Assembly: GCA_015178975.1 (NCBI GenBank)
Contig: WHVD01000083.1
Location: 124,001-188,000, forward strand
Source of the DNA: Hysterangium stoloniferum
Taxonomy: Eukaryota > Basidiomycota > Agaricomycetes > Hysterangiales > Hysterangiaceae
DNA length: 64,000 bases
Direction of reading: 5' to 3'
Positions 1 through 10,895 of this stretch are shown in pieces (the first letter of the stretch is position 1; every line of letters begins with the position of its first letter). Below the pieces are notes generated by a model that saw nothing but the letters and a program-made list of their open reading frames with translations, searched no databases and was not told the DNA's origin. The translations under genes were made by a program, and so were the position numbers.

Positions 1-199
1 GGTTTCCAAGAGGGTGACTTGTCGTTGACAAGTGGCGATAACTCGGGACCGATAGGGTTGCGACACGGTCGTAACAACAGTAGAGGCACTCAGGATGGTG
101 AGAGATGGTTGACTGTGCTTGTTCCAATCCACAGTAGTTTGCAGCTCCTCCTCAAGGACAATCCAGCCATCATACTCAACAGTATCCAGCATACAGTGA
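1..199 (-). pseudogene. Copia gag fragment, distal part beyond a Tc1 insertion
   Basis: Read on the minus strand, this end of the window has an open frame containing residues such as TVEYDGWIVLEEELQTTVDW. It looks like the continuation of the gag fragment that stops at 2803 on the other side of the Tc1-like element. The two flanks join within one or two bases, but the frame is off by a small indel. The element runs out of the window on the left, so protease and pol cannot be assessed. That this is gag rather than spacer is inferred from its position. Confidence 0.4.
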
Positions 200-403
200 C
201 TCAAAAAACCCTTCCAATGTTTGGTACTTCAGATGTATATCCTTGATAACTCAGAGGATAAAAATGCAGAAATATCAAAAATATTTTTGAGCATACTCTA
301 TCATATATAGATTGTGGAAATACAATTTCATTACATAAGCTTTAAATATGGAAATACTACAAATATATATATACAGGAGACTCATTGGAAGGGTTTTTTG
401 GCC
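200..403 (+). repeat. Left terminal inverted repeat of the Tc1-like element
   Basis: This is a 204-bp AT-rich unit that starts CTCAAAAAACCC and contains its own short inverted ends (CCTTCCAATG ... CATTGGAAGG). It recurs inverted at 2599-2802, directly at 1912-2115, and in a more diverged form at about 4285-4477. Confidence 0.75.
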
Positions 404-560
404 GGCAGCCTTGATGACTATAAATACTTATAGTCATGTGACCTTGTTGATTGTTCACCTCCAACTGGGTCCTATCAACAAAATCACGTGATGTCACATG
501 ATGTCACATGACCACATTGTGCTGGAGTATAAATACATGACCTTTAGCAACTAGCAATGT

Positions 561-1570
561 TGTTAGGATACACACACAGGCTGGGTTTCCGGAGAAACCT
601 GCGGGATATCCGGTAGGACTTGGCTTCAGCTTATAGGCTGTGCTCTCGCTAGATCGTGTTGTCCAATTTCAAACGGACAGACGGGGATCCCGGGGAGTCC
701 GGGCGGGGTTCGTGGGTTGTAGGTCGTAAGTCGGGGGTCGTGGGTTGTAAGTCGGAGGTTGTGGGTTGTGAGTCGAGTTGGTTGAGAGAGATAGATGTGC
801 CGGAGCCCATGGGCTCCGACTAGTGCGAGCGATGTGAATTGAGTAAGGTATTAGAGCGGAAAATATTATTAGATTACTGGGGGGAATCCAAGCTAATTTT
901 CTGACTGGATTGTATGTACAACATCTGCCAGTTTATATAGACCGTGGAATGCATGACATACCAAATCCAGTAATAACGAAACGAAACTAACAAAACGTAA
1001 AACAGGAATAGTAAACACCAAATTGGTGTTAGGAACGGAACGGAATGGAACGGAACGGAATGGAATGGAACGGAACGGAATGGAATGGAACGGAACGGAA
1101 TGGAATGGAACGGAACGGAATGGAATGGAACGGAACGGAATGGAATGGAACGGAACGGAATGGAATGGAACGGAACGGAATGGAACGGAATGGAACAGAA
1201 TGGAACAGAATGGAATGGAGCGGAGTCTGAATCGTGACAAAGCATAACCCATAACGGGAAACGGAGCGGGAGCGGAGTCCTAAATCGTGACAGGTCATTT
1301 GACTAAAATGGGAATGGGGCTCGATTAGAGCGGTGACGGGATTCTAAGTGGGGACCGGTGACTGGTGCGTGGGACGAAGACGGACATAGACAGAGACGGA
1401 GTCCGGGGGAAGTCCGGTGACTGATATGTGTCGTAATGAGGTCGAACGTAACGAGTCTTGACGTAACGGAGTCCGGGCGGGAAATCCTATAAACAGACAA
1501 TTGGTGCTTGTAGCGTGTGGGGGCGTACGGGTTAGTGCCCGGAGTCCGGCGGGTTTGTCCGGTCATAACA
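561..1570 (-). repeat. Solo LTR with AATGT target-site duplication
   Basis: The element begins TGTTAGGATA and ends CATAACA, and is flanked by AATGT at 556-560 and 1571-1575. No internal retroelement region is present, so it is a solo LTR left by recombination between two LTRs. A second copy in the opposite orientation lies at 14649-15433. The two align along most of their length, including the TCGGAGCC...GGCTCCG hairpin and the CACCAAATTGGTGTT region. Removing the LTR rejoins the 5' region of the Tc1 transposase just upstream of its likely ATG at 1589. The 1010-bp length against 785 bp for the other copy comes partly from an expanded GGAAC/GGAAT array. Confidence 0.85.
1032..1224. repeat. GGAAC/GGAAT pentamer minisatellite inside the solo LTR
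   Basis: About 190 bp of pentamers GGAAC and GGAAT form higher-order units of about 20 bp (GGAACGGAACGGAATGGAAT). The matching place in the sister LTR near 14940-14965 holds only one or two such pentamers, so this array expanded in this copy. The array is open in several frames on both strands, which is an artefact of the repeat. Confidence 0.9.
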
Positions 1571-1588
1571 AATGTCCCAATTCCCAAA

Positions 1589-2567
1589 ATGTGCACTTTG
1601 TCTCTTGCCAGCCAGAATCATATCCTCTCACTGCTTGATGCTGGCCATACAGCTAGCCACATTGCAGCTCCTACTGGGTATGGCATTGGCACAGTCTTTA
1701 GACTTTACTCCAAGCATTGTTGTCATCTCTCTAAGTCCATTGGTGGTCACCCCTCCAAGCTTTCCCCTACCAATATTCACTATGCACAGCATCTCATCAG
1801 CTCTGGGAAGGCTGACACTGCTTTTGATGTGGCCAAAGCTCTTAATAATGTCACCAACCAGTCCATCTGTACCCAAACTGTGTGCAATAGTCTCAATATG
1901 GTTGGGGGTGCCTCAATAACCTTTCGAATGTTTGTTACTTCAGATTTACATCCCTGATAACTCAGAGAATAAAAATGCAAAAATATCAAAGATATTTGTG
2001 AATATGCTCTATCATATCTATATTATTGAAATACAGTGTGATTACATAAGCTCCAAATATGGAAATACTACAAATATTTATATATAGGAGACTCATTGGA
2101 AGGGACTTTTTGTGAGGTTTGGAGATGGATTTGTGATATTATGGGGCTACATGCTGTGGGAAGGACCTGGGTATTCTTTCAAGATAGATGAGAGGATGGA
2201 TGGGTACCTTTATCTCAAGATTATGGAGGAGAATCTTCAAGCCAGCCTCAGCTATTATGGAAAATATGTGGGTAATGTCATCTTTCAGCAAGATCATGAC
2301 TCTGAACACACCTGCAAGAAGGCCCAGACTTGGTTTCAAGATAATGATTTTAATGTCCTCCCATGGTCAGCACAGTTTCCAGACCTCAACCCCATTGAAT
2401 ACTTGTGGGATCATAAAAAGAGGAGGCTAAGGGATACTGGAGTTGTGGGAGAGGGTGGAGGAGGAGTGGAACAAGATTGATGTAGAGGTGTGTCAGAATT
2501 TGATTGAGAGTATGCCTAGAAGGGTTGCAGGTGTGTTGAAGGCAAAGGACAGCCATACTAAGTACTG
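1589..2567 (+). pseudogene. Tc1/mariner-like transposase, broken
   Basis: The N-terminal part (1589-1911) encodes a helix-turn-helix region of Tc1 type, starting MCTLSLASQNHILSLLDAGH. The C-terminal part (2116-2567) carries the second catalytic aspartate in FQQDHDSEHT and the third acidic residue in DLNPIEYLW. About 100 residues in the middle, which would include the first catalytic aspartate (usually in a WSDE motif), are missing and replaced by a 204-bp repeat unit. A frameshift near 2440-2480 moves the last 40 residues (ending KDSHTKY) to another frame. The gene cannot make an active transposase. Confidence 0.8.
1912..2115 (+). repeat. Third copy of the 204-bp terminal-repeat unit, inside the transposase
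   Basis: This unit runs from CTCAATAACC to TTTTTGTGAG and is the same length as the terminal repeats at 200-403 and 2599-2802, in the same direction as the left one. It lies exactly where the middle of the transposase should be. It may be a MITE insertion with an accompanying deletion, or the product of recombination between element ends. Confidence 0.7.
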
Positions 2568-2598
2568 AATATTAGTAGTTTTGTGGGTCAGAGTTGTT

Positions 2599-2802
2599 GG
2601 CCAAAAAACTGTTCCGATGAGTCTCCTGTATATATATATTTGTAGTATTTCCATATTTGGAGCTTATGTAATGGCATTGTATTTCAACAATCTAGATATG
2701 ATAGAGCATATTCACAAATATTTTTGATATTTTTGCAATTTTCTCCTCTGAGTTATCAAGGATATACATCTGAAGTACCAAACATTGGAAGGGTTTTTTG
2801 AG
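2599..2802 (-). repeat. Right terminal inverted repeat of the Tc1-like element
   Basis: Inverted counterpart of 200-403, ending GGAAGGGTTTTTTGAG. The next two bases are TA, as expected for a Tc1-type target site. Confidence 0.75.
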
Positions 2803-3838
2803 TAAGTGGGGGCAAGGAGATAGTGTGTGATGGAGGGGTAACGATCCCAGCAAAATCCAGGGCAGTAGTGTGAAAAATGGATAAGCTGGAAGGATCCATC
2901 TGCACAATGTACGTGCGACCGCTGGTGCCCTCCACATGGACAGGGATTTTTGAGACAGGGACGGGGTTAGGAGTGGAGGGGGGAGGTTTCGACTGTGCAG
3001 CCCCCCGATCATGGAGCCTGGCGAGTTTGGTTTCCTCAATGCTTCAGCCAGCCATTCCACCACCGGGTGCCACACAATAGTCGACAGTGTGGCGGCGCCT
3101 CTTACAATTAGAGCAGACAGGTGGACCATCAGACTTGGATACAGTCAAAGCGATGGAGTTAGTGGTGGTGGAATGCTTAGTGGTATTGGAGGTCATTAAT
3201 GCCTGCTCACTGTCCAAGTAAGAACAGAGTTGGACGGAAGTGAAGGGTTTTGTTGTAGTGGACTGGGATATGTCACGGGTAATGATAGAATGCAGGTGTT
3301 GAAAATTGGTGCCCAAGGCGTTCAGTAGGGCAATGCATTTGAAGAGGTCCCGTGAGATATCATCCATGTCATACACACAGTTGACGGAGGCACAGATTGC
3401 TTCAGCTGTTGTAGGCAATGGAGTACCATGGGAGAATTGGCTGAGAAGGGCCGTTTGAAGTAGTTGAACCTGACGAATGGGTCCCTCACCTTTGTGGTGG
3501 GATAGAAGGGTATCCCAGCAGGATTTCGCACCAAGATCCAAGTCAATATATTCCCATTCAGTCAATTCGATGGTGGAGGCAATGAGAGCAGCTGTGAGAG
3601 AGTTATTGCTGTCCTAGTTGGCTTGAGCACAAGGGTGCTCAGGACCAGGTTGAGGGATTGTGTCTTTGGCATAGCCATAGAAACCAGTTAAGGTTAAGAA
3701 TAGAGTGGCGGCACAAAGCCATGCTTGATAGTTAGATTGAAGTTTATCTAGTTTAGGGCCAGAGTAAGTGAGATTGGTGCAAAGTGCAGTAATTGAGGGC
3801 ACAAGCTCATCTGCAGAGGCTGTCATGGGGGTGACCAT
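2803..3838 (-). pseudogene. Ty1/copia gag polyprotein fragment
   Basis: The frame opens with ATG at 3836-3838 and runs to 3044 with a single in-frame TAG at 3614-3616. The N-terminal half (LDKLQSNYQAWLCAATLFLT) is typical of copia/UBN2 gag proteins. A zinc knuckle follows (CSNCKRRRHTVDYC, a C-X2-C-X4-H-X4-C pattern). After the knuckle the frame shifts, and the coding is cut by the Tc1-like element at 2802. The likely continuation is at 1-199. The gene sits 75 bp inside the LTR at 3913-4081, the normal place for gag. The stop, the frameshift and the insertion make it inactive. Confidence 0.75.
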
Positions 3839-3912
3839 TAAAAAAAAGAGTTACAGTCTAACTCGTCACAAGTGTATAAGTAGTCTATATAGATGAGGCA
3901 GGACCCACAACC

Positions 3913-4081
3913 TGTTGAAAAGGTAACTCTATATGTATCTCAGTCTCGTATTAGCATATAACGGACTGAGGTGTAAATGTTGTAACTACGCAGTTTAAAT
4001 ACCACACAGGGAACGATGACCGTGTATGTGCCTTACATGTGATGATAAGGTTTTTATGGTGTTATCCAACATTGCCCAGTG
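3913..4081 (-). repeat. 5' LTR of the minus-strand copia element
   Basis: On the minus strand this stretch starts TGTTGGATAACACC and ends TTTTCAACA, the TG...CA form of an LTR. The bases that follow (GGTTGTGGGTCCTG) closely match the bases after the 5' LTR of the other copia element (GGTTATGGGCCCTG at 10896). The two therefore probably share the same primer-binding site. No partner LTR is inside the window. Confidence 0.65.
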
Positions 4082-4480
4082 AACAGCACATGCCATTTGG
4101 GCTGAAGCCCCAGGAAGAACCCAAGATCCTGCAGTGAATTCAGAGGCTCCCCAAGCCTGTTCACTGTCATCCACCTCTCTGTCCTTTTACCATGAGCATG
4201 GGGGACCCAACCCCAGAGGCAGGTGGTGGTCATGGAACAAGATAGCCTTGTCACATGATTTTCATGCAAGAGTCTGTCAGCAACAAAAGGTTTCCAATGA
4301 ACCCTGTATACATACATATTGTTACCATATATGGAAATTACAACAATGGCATCATGCCACATCAAACTATACATGATAGAGCATGTTCACAAATAGTTTG
4401 GTGATTTTTACAATTTTTTTCTACTGAGTTAAGAGGTATAAGTTGAAACTCCAAAACATTGGAAACATTTTGTAGGTCAC
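4082..4480 (-). repeat. Diverged end fragment of a related Tc1-like element
   Basis: From about 4285 to 4477 the sequence is a diverged copy of the 204-bp terminal repeat, in the same orientation as 2599-2802. The bases just before it (GTCAGCAACAAAAGG) match the inner side of the right end at 2590-2610. The stretch 4082-4284 has a short open frame that I do not recognise. No transposase motif is visible. Confidence 0.5.
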
Positions 4481-5993
4481 TATATTTCACTATGCGCCAT
4501 TCGACCATCGGCGCCCACCCCAGCTTCATGGTTGAATTAGCCTTCGACCTGCTAGACGAGGTGTTTCTTCACTCAGTGGTCGTCGAAAATTTTCGCCTTG
4601 TTGTCGACATTATAATACTAGATAAAGTTCGTTATTCGTCACCTCCGGGGTTGCATTCACAAGGAACTGACATAAAGTATTTATACCGCTAGGATCTATG
4701 TTCCGACAATAAAGAACAGGCGGTAGCAGAATTCCCTCTTAACATAACCACAATCCTCATGCACAACGACAATTGTTCTGATGAACAAGCGATGGAAAAA
4801 GCGGCGGAAGTGCATCAGCAACGTAGTAGGCAGTTTGTTTAGTGATGTAATGACCTCCCTTCATGGGATCCTGCAATTGCCCTCATCGCAAAGAATAAGC
4901 TCAAGGACTCGCTCATTGGGTAATTGGAAACTACAGTTAAAACTTTGAAAGTGGTCGCTACTTCGGATCGGAAGCCATAGAAATACGTGAGAATCGGATG
5001 GTGACTTGATTGCCAAAGTATAACCCTATGGCGGCATAAGCCTGAAACTGTAATACATATCTTGAAACACGATGTAATGCATGCACAAATTGTAATACAT
5101 ATCCGCTTTCATGCATTGCCTTTACAGTGCCATGAGTCTGTAATTCGAGACTAACAAATCTGCATGTGAATAATAGCATTTTTCATTGGCAAGCCACCAG
5201 CAGTACCTTTAGTTCCTGGCCATACCAAAGCCTTGAATGGGTCATCTCTCTCATTTATACCTTGCATATGGGCACTCACCTTCATTAATATCATTAGTAT
5301 CTAACATCGGTACCGGTACATGCCGACCACTTCTGACGGTTGCCCTCGGACTCGACGATACAAGTTGAAAAACTCTTAAGATTATATGGGACCATTGTTG
5401 GAAACTTGGGGTATAAGCCTTGGTCTGTTACGAAAGTGACTCCAGATTCGCTCATAATATATGAATATAAGTGCTGTCTACGGTCAGCTCAATGGGCCAG
5501 CCGCCGCACCGTGCGAACTTGAAACTGATGCAAAATACATCAACTTATAGTGAAATGTTTCCCTCCTTTTCTTTTGGTAACGAGAGATCCATGTTCGCCA
5601 GAAAGTGTCCACCTGGTCCATGGTCGGGCGTAAAGCGCAGTTAAGCACCTCTATGGCTCAGGGACGTCAATGACCGGCAAATAGATCCCGAATGGATTTC
5701 AACGTTGGGATGTGACGTTAATGATGAAAGGGATTTTCCCGTCTCCAAAGCGTTCGTGAGATTTCGTAGCTAAATGCGAAAAAGGTGTCTACTGTGCTTA
5801 CTTTACGCTAGATAATACATTGAATCTTCTATATACAAGCTATGCATTTGCGGCATAATCAAACTTCTTACCAGAATTTGCCCAGAAATCGTGCGTTGTC
5901 GTTGGAAGAATATTACATCCGATGACTCAGCGGCAGAACTCGTGTCAAAGTCTCGAAGTCACGTCACGTCCAACCTTGTAGTAACTGTCTGTC
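4481..5993. other. Intergenic, no gene recognised
   Basis: Only short open frames without recognisable domains are present. A 77-codon frame at 4459-4692 starts in repeat sequence and is probably not a gene. The last few hundred bases should hold the promoter of the F-box gene, but no clear TATA or initiator stands out. Confidence 0.5.
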
Positions 5994-7490
5994 ATGACTA
6001 CTCACTCACGTTTAGGACAGGAACCACCAGAAACATCACGAATGATAAAGAACTCACCTATCGCTATGCTCCCTCCGGAATTATTGGCAGAAATATTCGA
6101 ACACTGCACTGTGATGGAGTCGTTCATACCTGTGCGACTTTCCCATGTATCTCGGTTATGGAGATGGACAACAATAAGCACCCCAAGATTATGGTGTAGA
6201 ATCCATGCAGTCCTGCCATCTTCCACGCCGGAAATCACTGTTTCTAAAATTTGCAGTTGGTTGCAGCGATCAGGAATGTTTCCAATCGAAGTTTCGCTGC
6301 TTATCCACGGATGGGAAGTCACTGATCATTGGCAAGTTAAGATCCTCAACCACCTTCGTGACCACAGCCGTCACTGGGCCAGGTTTTCATTGGAAGCCTC
6401 ATCTCACGAGGTCGCTCGTGAGGCTTGTGTATTCTTCACTGCATCACATCGCTATGATATCCTGTCTAGGATGGACATCCGTACCAGATTTTCAACGGGT
6501 GATGTTGACGAAATTCCCGAATTGATAAACGGTGATGACGGTGATGACGATCCGCGCCGAGATATCACAGCTGTGTTTCAGGGATTAATGGAAACATACG
6601 CGCCACGCTTTCACGAATTAAATATCACGATATCCGCCCTTCCTTTACCCCATTGGAGCAGCACACGACGACCAGAACTCTCACACTTGAAAGTTCTTCG
6701 TATTTGTGAACGTTACATTGGAACGACCGAGATCGGCGCTTCATCCATACTCTATCTACTCGCCAAATGCCCCTCATTAGAATATTTTGTTTTTAAAGGT
6801 TCATGTGTTTCGCCACCTCATAGTGTTACAATGAACGTAGTAAATTTACCATATCTTCGGCATCTTCATCTTATACGCACTTTTCACCAACGCAGCTTAC
6901 TCTCTCACCTTTACACTCCCTCACTTGAAACGCTTCGCCTCATCTGGCTAAATTACGGTGAAATGCCTGCCGACGAATTTTACGATTCAGACCCAATGGA
7001 AGTGGACGAGGATCCGGCCGAGTTTTCCCAATCTCCACAAACAGATTTGTTGACAGGTTTAGGGTTACGAACGTTAATACGAAACAGTGCTCCCCGCATC
7101 CGCGTCTTCGACATGGATTTCTCAGACATGCGTAGCCCAAAAGATTTTATTTGGGTGTTCAAACATCTTCCTATGCTGGAATATTTCCGGATTGTTGGTT
7201 CCGATATGTCAGATAGGGTTTTATTTGCTCTTGCTAGCCCTGGGAGAGATGGCCGGTGGTTGTGCCCTTTGTTAACAGAATTGGAATTCTCCCGTTGTGA
7301 TGCTATTACTGGAAAAGGTGTTGTTGCTCTCTCTAAAGGTCGCAATGAGAGGAACACACTTCACGGACCACAACGACTAAAACAGTTTACCGTTGACTTC
7401 TGCGCAAATGTCGATTGCGAGTCTATTGCAGTCATGCAGTATTTGTTGGGTATCGTAAATTTTGAGATTACACCAGTTGCTGTACCGTAA
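5994..7490 (+). CDS. F-box protein, Agaricomycete type
   Basis: Single-exon gene of 498 codons. The F-box lies at about residues 25-70, starting AMLPPELLAEIFEHC and followed by SHVSRLWRWTTISTPRLWCRI, the usual basidiomycete form. The rest is leucine-rich with LRR-like segments (HLKVLRICERY, LPYLRHLHLIRTF, LLTELEFSRCDAIT), typical of substrate-binding regions. F-box proteins connect targets to Skp1-cullin ubiquitin ligases, and this large fungal family has few characterised members. The ATG at 5994 is chosen because the next in-frame one (6066) would start directly at the F-box. The gene is flanked on both sides by repeat-rich DNA. The target is unknown. Confidence 0.9.
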   Translation: MTTHSRLGQEPPETSRMIKNSPIAMLPPELLAEIFEHCTVMESFIPVRLSHVSRLWRWTTISTPRLWCRIHAVLPSSTPEITVSKICSWLQRSGMFPIEVSLLIHGWEVTDHWQVKILNHLRDHSRHWARFSLEASSHEVAREACVFFTASHRYDILSRMDIRTRFSTGDVDEIPELINGDDGDDDPRRDITAVFQGLMETYAPRFHELNITISALPLPHWSSTRRPELSHLKVLRICERYIGTTEIGASSILYLLAKCPSLEYFVFKGSCVSPPHSVTMNVVNLPYLRHLHLIRTFHQRSLLSHLYTPSLETLRLIWLNYGEMPADEFYDSDPMEVDEDPAEFSQSPQTDLLTGLGLRTLIRNSAPRIRVFDMDFSDMRSPKDFIWVFKHLPMLEYFRIVGSDMSDRVLFALASPGRDGRWLCPLLTELEFSRCDAITGKGVVALSKGRNERNTLHGPQRLKQFTVDFCANVDCESIAVMQYLLGIVNFEITPVAVP

Positions 7491-8589
7491 GTCCGGTCTT
7501 TTGGTTGGAGGTCAATCTCGCTCACGTATTTTCTTCTCCACACGAACAGTCCATACACTGACCCACAAGGAGATACAATATAGGCTGCGCTGTGAACTCT
7601 TTTCGTTTTGAACTGTTTGATTTTCTTTATATATTCTCGACATAGGATGTACACTATGAACTATAAACATGGATTTAACTAACGGGTTATGATTATGTCA
7701 TCAAGCCCTTCACTGATGTAGATCATCTCTCACAGTCCTGTCATCATTGATTTGAGGATCAATGCCAGTGGTGTTGGAAATGGTGATGAAACATCCACCT
7801 CTCTAGGGGTGGTTCAACCTTCTCCTACCAAATACTTGAAAATGCATATTGTGGACCATACTCAGTGAGGCTGATTGTTAGGATTGGGAAACTTGCTAGG
7901 CTCCAGATCCTACCCATAAACACTTCTCTCTGTTATCTTAGATGACCTGTCACCTGCACTCTGTTTGGACATCTGTTACAACTGTGTCACAACCTGACGG
8001 TCCCCGAGGATATTACTGTCTACTGACATTCCTAGTTATTGATCAAGTCATTGTATTGGAAACTGTCGGTCACCCGACACTGACGTATACCTTCATGGTG
8101 ATCAAACCCTATTTACACCCCTGTCAAGTTATACTTGTACTATCTGGTTATGCTTTGATACATCCCTTTTTATTATGATGATCTGTTCTACTCTATGTTT
8201 CACATATGCCCATATATACTGGTAACCCTTGGACTATTTCCTTTTCTCATAATCCCACTCTCGGCTAATCACGGCTTCTGGTATTATTGTAACTTACTGT
8301 GGTGAGAGCTGTAATGTGAACTGTGGTGGGAACTCAGTGGTCTGCCACCAAAACCTTAAAAAAGAAATGTGATGGGAACCCAGTGGTCTGCTACTGAAAC
8401 TATGATGAGAGCTATGATGTGAACTGAGAGGCCTGCTATTGAAGCTGTGATGAGAGCTGAGTGGGCCACCATGACTACTGTGATGTGGGCACTGTTGTGG
8501 ATTGTGTGGATTGATGGGGGAGGAGGTGGAGTATATTGAAAAATACTACCACCAATACTGAGAGGTACCAGAAGGGGCCTGGGCAAGCT
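7491..8589. other. Intergenic with degenerate low-complexity repeats
   Basis: No gene is recognised. From about 8295 to 8500 the sequence repeats phrases such as GTGATGAGAGCT, AACTCAGTGGTCTGC and ATGTGAACTG in a loose period of about 60 bp. It looks like an old tandem array, possibly part of a transposon end next to the Tc1 relic that follows. Confidence 0.5.
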
Positions 8590-9115
8590 TGCAAGGGTCT
8601 GTGTGTTTGACACATCTTCCAGAAGCATTGTTAAGGGTGATCCTACAAATTGCCATCAGTAGTATAAATGATAACCCTTCTGATTGCTTCTTGTCTTCCT
8701 TCCAGAGGGTTGTGATTATCCATGACCAGAGGGCAACAGTTTATGAGCCTCTGGTTGGATTGCATTCCACTCCTCTACCGCTCTCTCCCACAATTCATGT
8801 ACTCCCTTGGGGTGATGTGTCATATTTTTAGAATTGGCACTTGAGGTGTTCCCAAAGATGTTTTATGACATTAAAATGGAGGGATTGGGGAGGCCAGGAT
8901 AGTACTTGAATGTCCTTGTCCTCAAATCATTTTGTTGCCTGCCAAGATGCATGTTTAGGGTCATTGTCCTGCTGAAAGTAATGGTTGGCCTTCTCCATTT
9001 CCAACTTTTCAAAAATTTCCACCACTCCCAGCTCCAAAATTTCACAGTATTGTTCAGCATACATCCTCCCCTGTACCTCTATGAACTTTCCCACCCCATT
9101 CCAACCAGTGAATAG
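8590..9115 (-). pseudogene. Second Tc1/mariner transposase relic
   Basis: Minus-strand translation in changing frames gives the C-terminal half of a Tc1-type transposase. The second catalytic aspartate is in FQQDNDPKHA, then comes a degenerate DLNPIEHLW-like motif read as FNVIKHLWEHL (glutamate replaced by lysine), and then ELWERAVEEWNAIQPE. Stops and frameshifts interrupt it and the N-terminal half is not seen. It is clearly a different copy from the one at 1589-2567, since the residues around the active site differ. Confidence 0.75.
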
Positions 9116-10233
9116 TCATGTTGAGTTTGGTGTTAAGACCTAAGCTAAAAGGAAGAAGGGAGGCTCTAGTTGGAAGGCTGATAATTGTGAAGTGCCATGT
9201 TGGGAACTTATTCTGGAACTATTGGAAAGTGACTGGGAACTCAGAAACTTCCAAATAGGGTCAGGATGTCAGCTTCAGCTTATGTGCTATGCCTCTACAC
9301 AAATGCTCAGTAGTTCTTAATTTCAGAGATGGGATTTACACCAGAGGATACAGATATTCAGAGTTGAAGAGTTCCGAATATTGAGTGTACAAAGAGAAGG
9401 AAGGAATAAGAAACTAAGTCAATATCAGATCTAATGTAAAGTACAAATTCATGGAAACTAATATAAGTTTTCTTGTTATTGTACTATAAACTAGGATCAC
9501 AATAAGATGGAATCAGAAGTATTCTGAAATGGGAATACAATAATATGGACTAAGGAAAGTATTCCAAAATGGGAATACAATAAGCAAACGAGTGAATACT
9601 TGTCAGTTGACAAGTTACCAAATGTGGAACAAAGGTGAGATCCGGAAGTACAGGAACTATGAATGTTCCATAGTCAGAAGTCAGGATCAGATATTGAGGT
9701 GGGAAATCAGATTGGAGACTTGGGGTGGAGGTCAGATGTTTCAGATGATATTGGACATTGAAATATCTGGGAATAGGTCATAACAATAATGGTAACTAAG
9801 TCAATTGGGGGGCCAATAATAGAGATCATACATACTTGTTGGGAGGTCTGACTCTATAAACATAGTGGAGCTTGGCTTCAACATATGTATGTTAAAGTAA
9901 TCTACAAGCCTGGTTATCACAGTGTGAGGACTCTCTACACTGGGGAGCATAGCCACTAGGAGTAGAGTGGAGTAGGTATTAAACCAGTGATATTGCTAGG
10001 CTTCTAGATGAGGATCCTACTCCTCAGCTAAACTAACTATATACTACATACATGGTCTGCGCACTGGTCTGTGCACAATGGTGTGCTACGGATCTAGTGA
10101 ACACTAAACTAAATATACAGTATCACATGTTATGAACCAGTCAGATCTATACAGTCACAAGACGAGATATGAGATTAGACTTAAGCGTGTATCCCATATT
10201 CTAACAATGTATGTGTTGTGCCCTTGTATGAAC
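9116..10233. other. Repeat-derived spacer, no gene recognised
   Basis: Only short open frames are present. A local duplication appears at about 9515-9585, where GTATTCYRAAATGGGAATACAATA occurs twice. The stretch probably belongs to old transposon sequence outside the LTR that begins at 10234. Confidence 0.4.
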
Positions 10234-10651
10234 TGTTAGGGTGCTCCAGTATTTCAAATGGAGCAGATAGTACAATAGAAAACAAAGATCAACACTTAGC
10301 TCAGTCGACTGGGAGGCCAAATTACTAAGAGTTGTGAAGTAAGGGGTCATGGCTTGCCAAAGACACCTTCAAGAGTATCAGATAGGAATAATAGGACTTG
10401 AGAACTAAAATGGGGTAATCTAAGTTGATATTTGAACTGAAGAAACTGTAGCATACACAAAGGAGCTTTATACTACAATAAGATGGATGATCAGAAGGCC
10501 GATCAGAGAAGTGAGGATGATGATAGGTCAAAAGGAAGTAGGGAAATGAATGGGAATCCAAATGAGACTAAATACAATTATAACAAAGCATTCTGAAAAG
10601 GTGTGAGGTGGCAAATAGGATGTGTGTATGGAATGGTGATGGGGGAGCAAA

Positions 10652-10895
10652 TGTTAGAGTATGATATTACAGCTCTCACATAGTCTATGATGTTCTCTAT
10701 ATTTTTCTGATATTTGTAGTATTTTTCCCAGCACTGTAGGTACAGTATTGAGTGAGTTACCTAGTAAGGTAACTGGTGATGTGTAGGTGCTTATGTAAGC
10801 ACCCTGTAGCATACTCCGCTGTGGGTGTGGGAAAGTCTCCTTAGTGTTTACTTACTTACAGGGTGTTTGTCAAGAGTTATTCAACTGTTTCAACA
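10652..10895 (+). repeat. 5' LTR of the copia element
   Basis: 244 bp, TGTTAGAG...TTTCAACA. It contains a short hairpin TTACCTAGTAAGGTAA and a second one, TAGGTGCTTATGTAAGCACC. The likely primer-binding site begins GGTTATGGGCCC at 10896. Confidence 0.9.

Larger units (their letters stand above)
200..2802. mobile_element. Tc1/mariner-like DNA transposon with about 204-bp terminal inverted repeats
   Basis: Positions 200-403 and 2599-2802 are inverted copies of each other. The outer ends read CTCAAAAAACCCTTCCAATG and the inner ends read TTTTTTGGCC followed by further similar bases. Between them is a broken Tc1-type transposase (1589-2567). The outer flanks are GA on the left and TA on the right, which fits a TA target duplication with one change. 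The element sits inside a copia gag read on the minus strand. It was later invaded by a solo LTR at 561-1570. The alternative is that the two ends are independent MITEs of one family, but the shared bases inside TTTTTTGGCC favour true terminal repeats. Confidence 0.65.

Noticed and set aside
874-1298. Several overlapping open frames on both strands rich in FHSVPFRS or ERNGMEWNG
   Set aside because: They are translations of the GGAAC/GGAAT minisatellite inside a solo LTR and have no coding support.
4054-4374. 106-codon minus-strand frame next to the copia LTR
   Set aside because: Spans the LTR edge and a diverged transposon terminal repeat; no recognisable domain.
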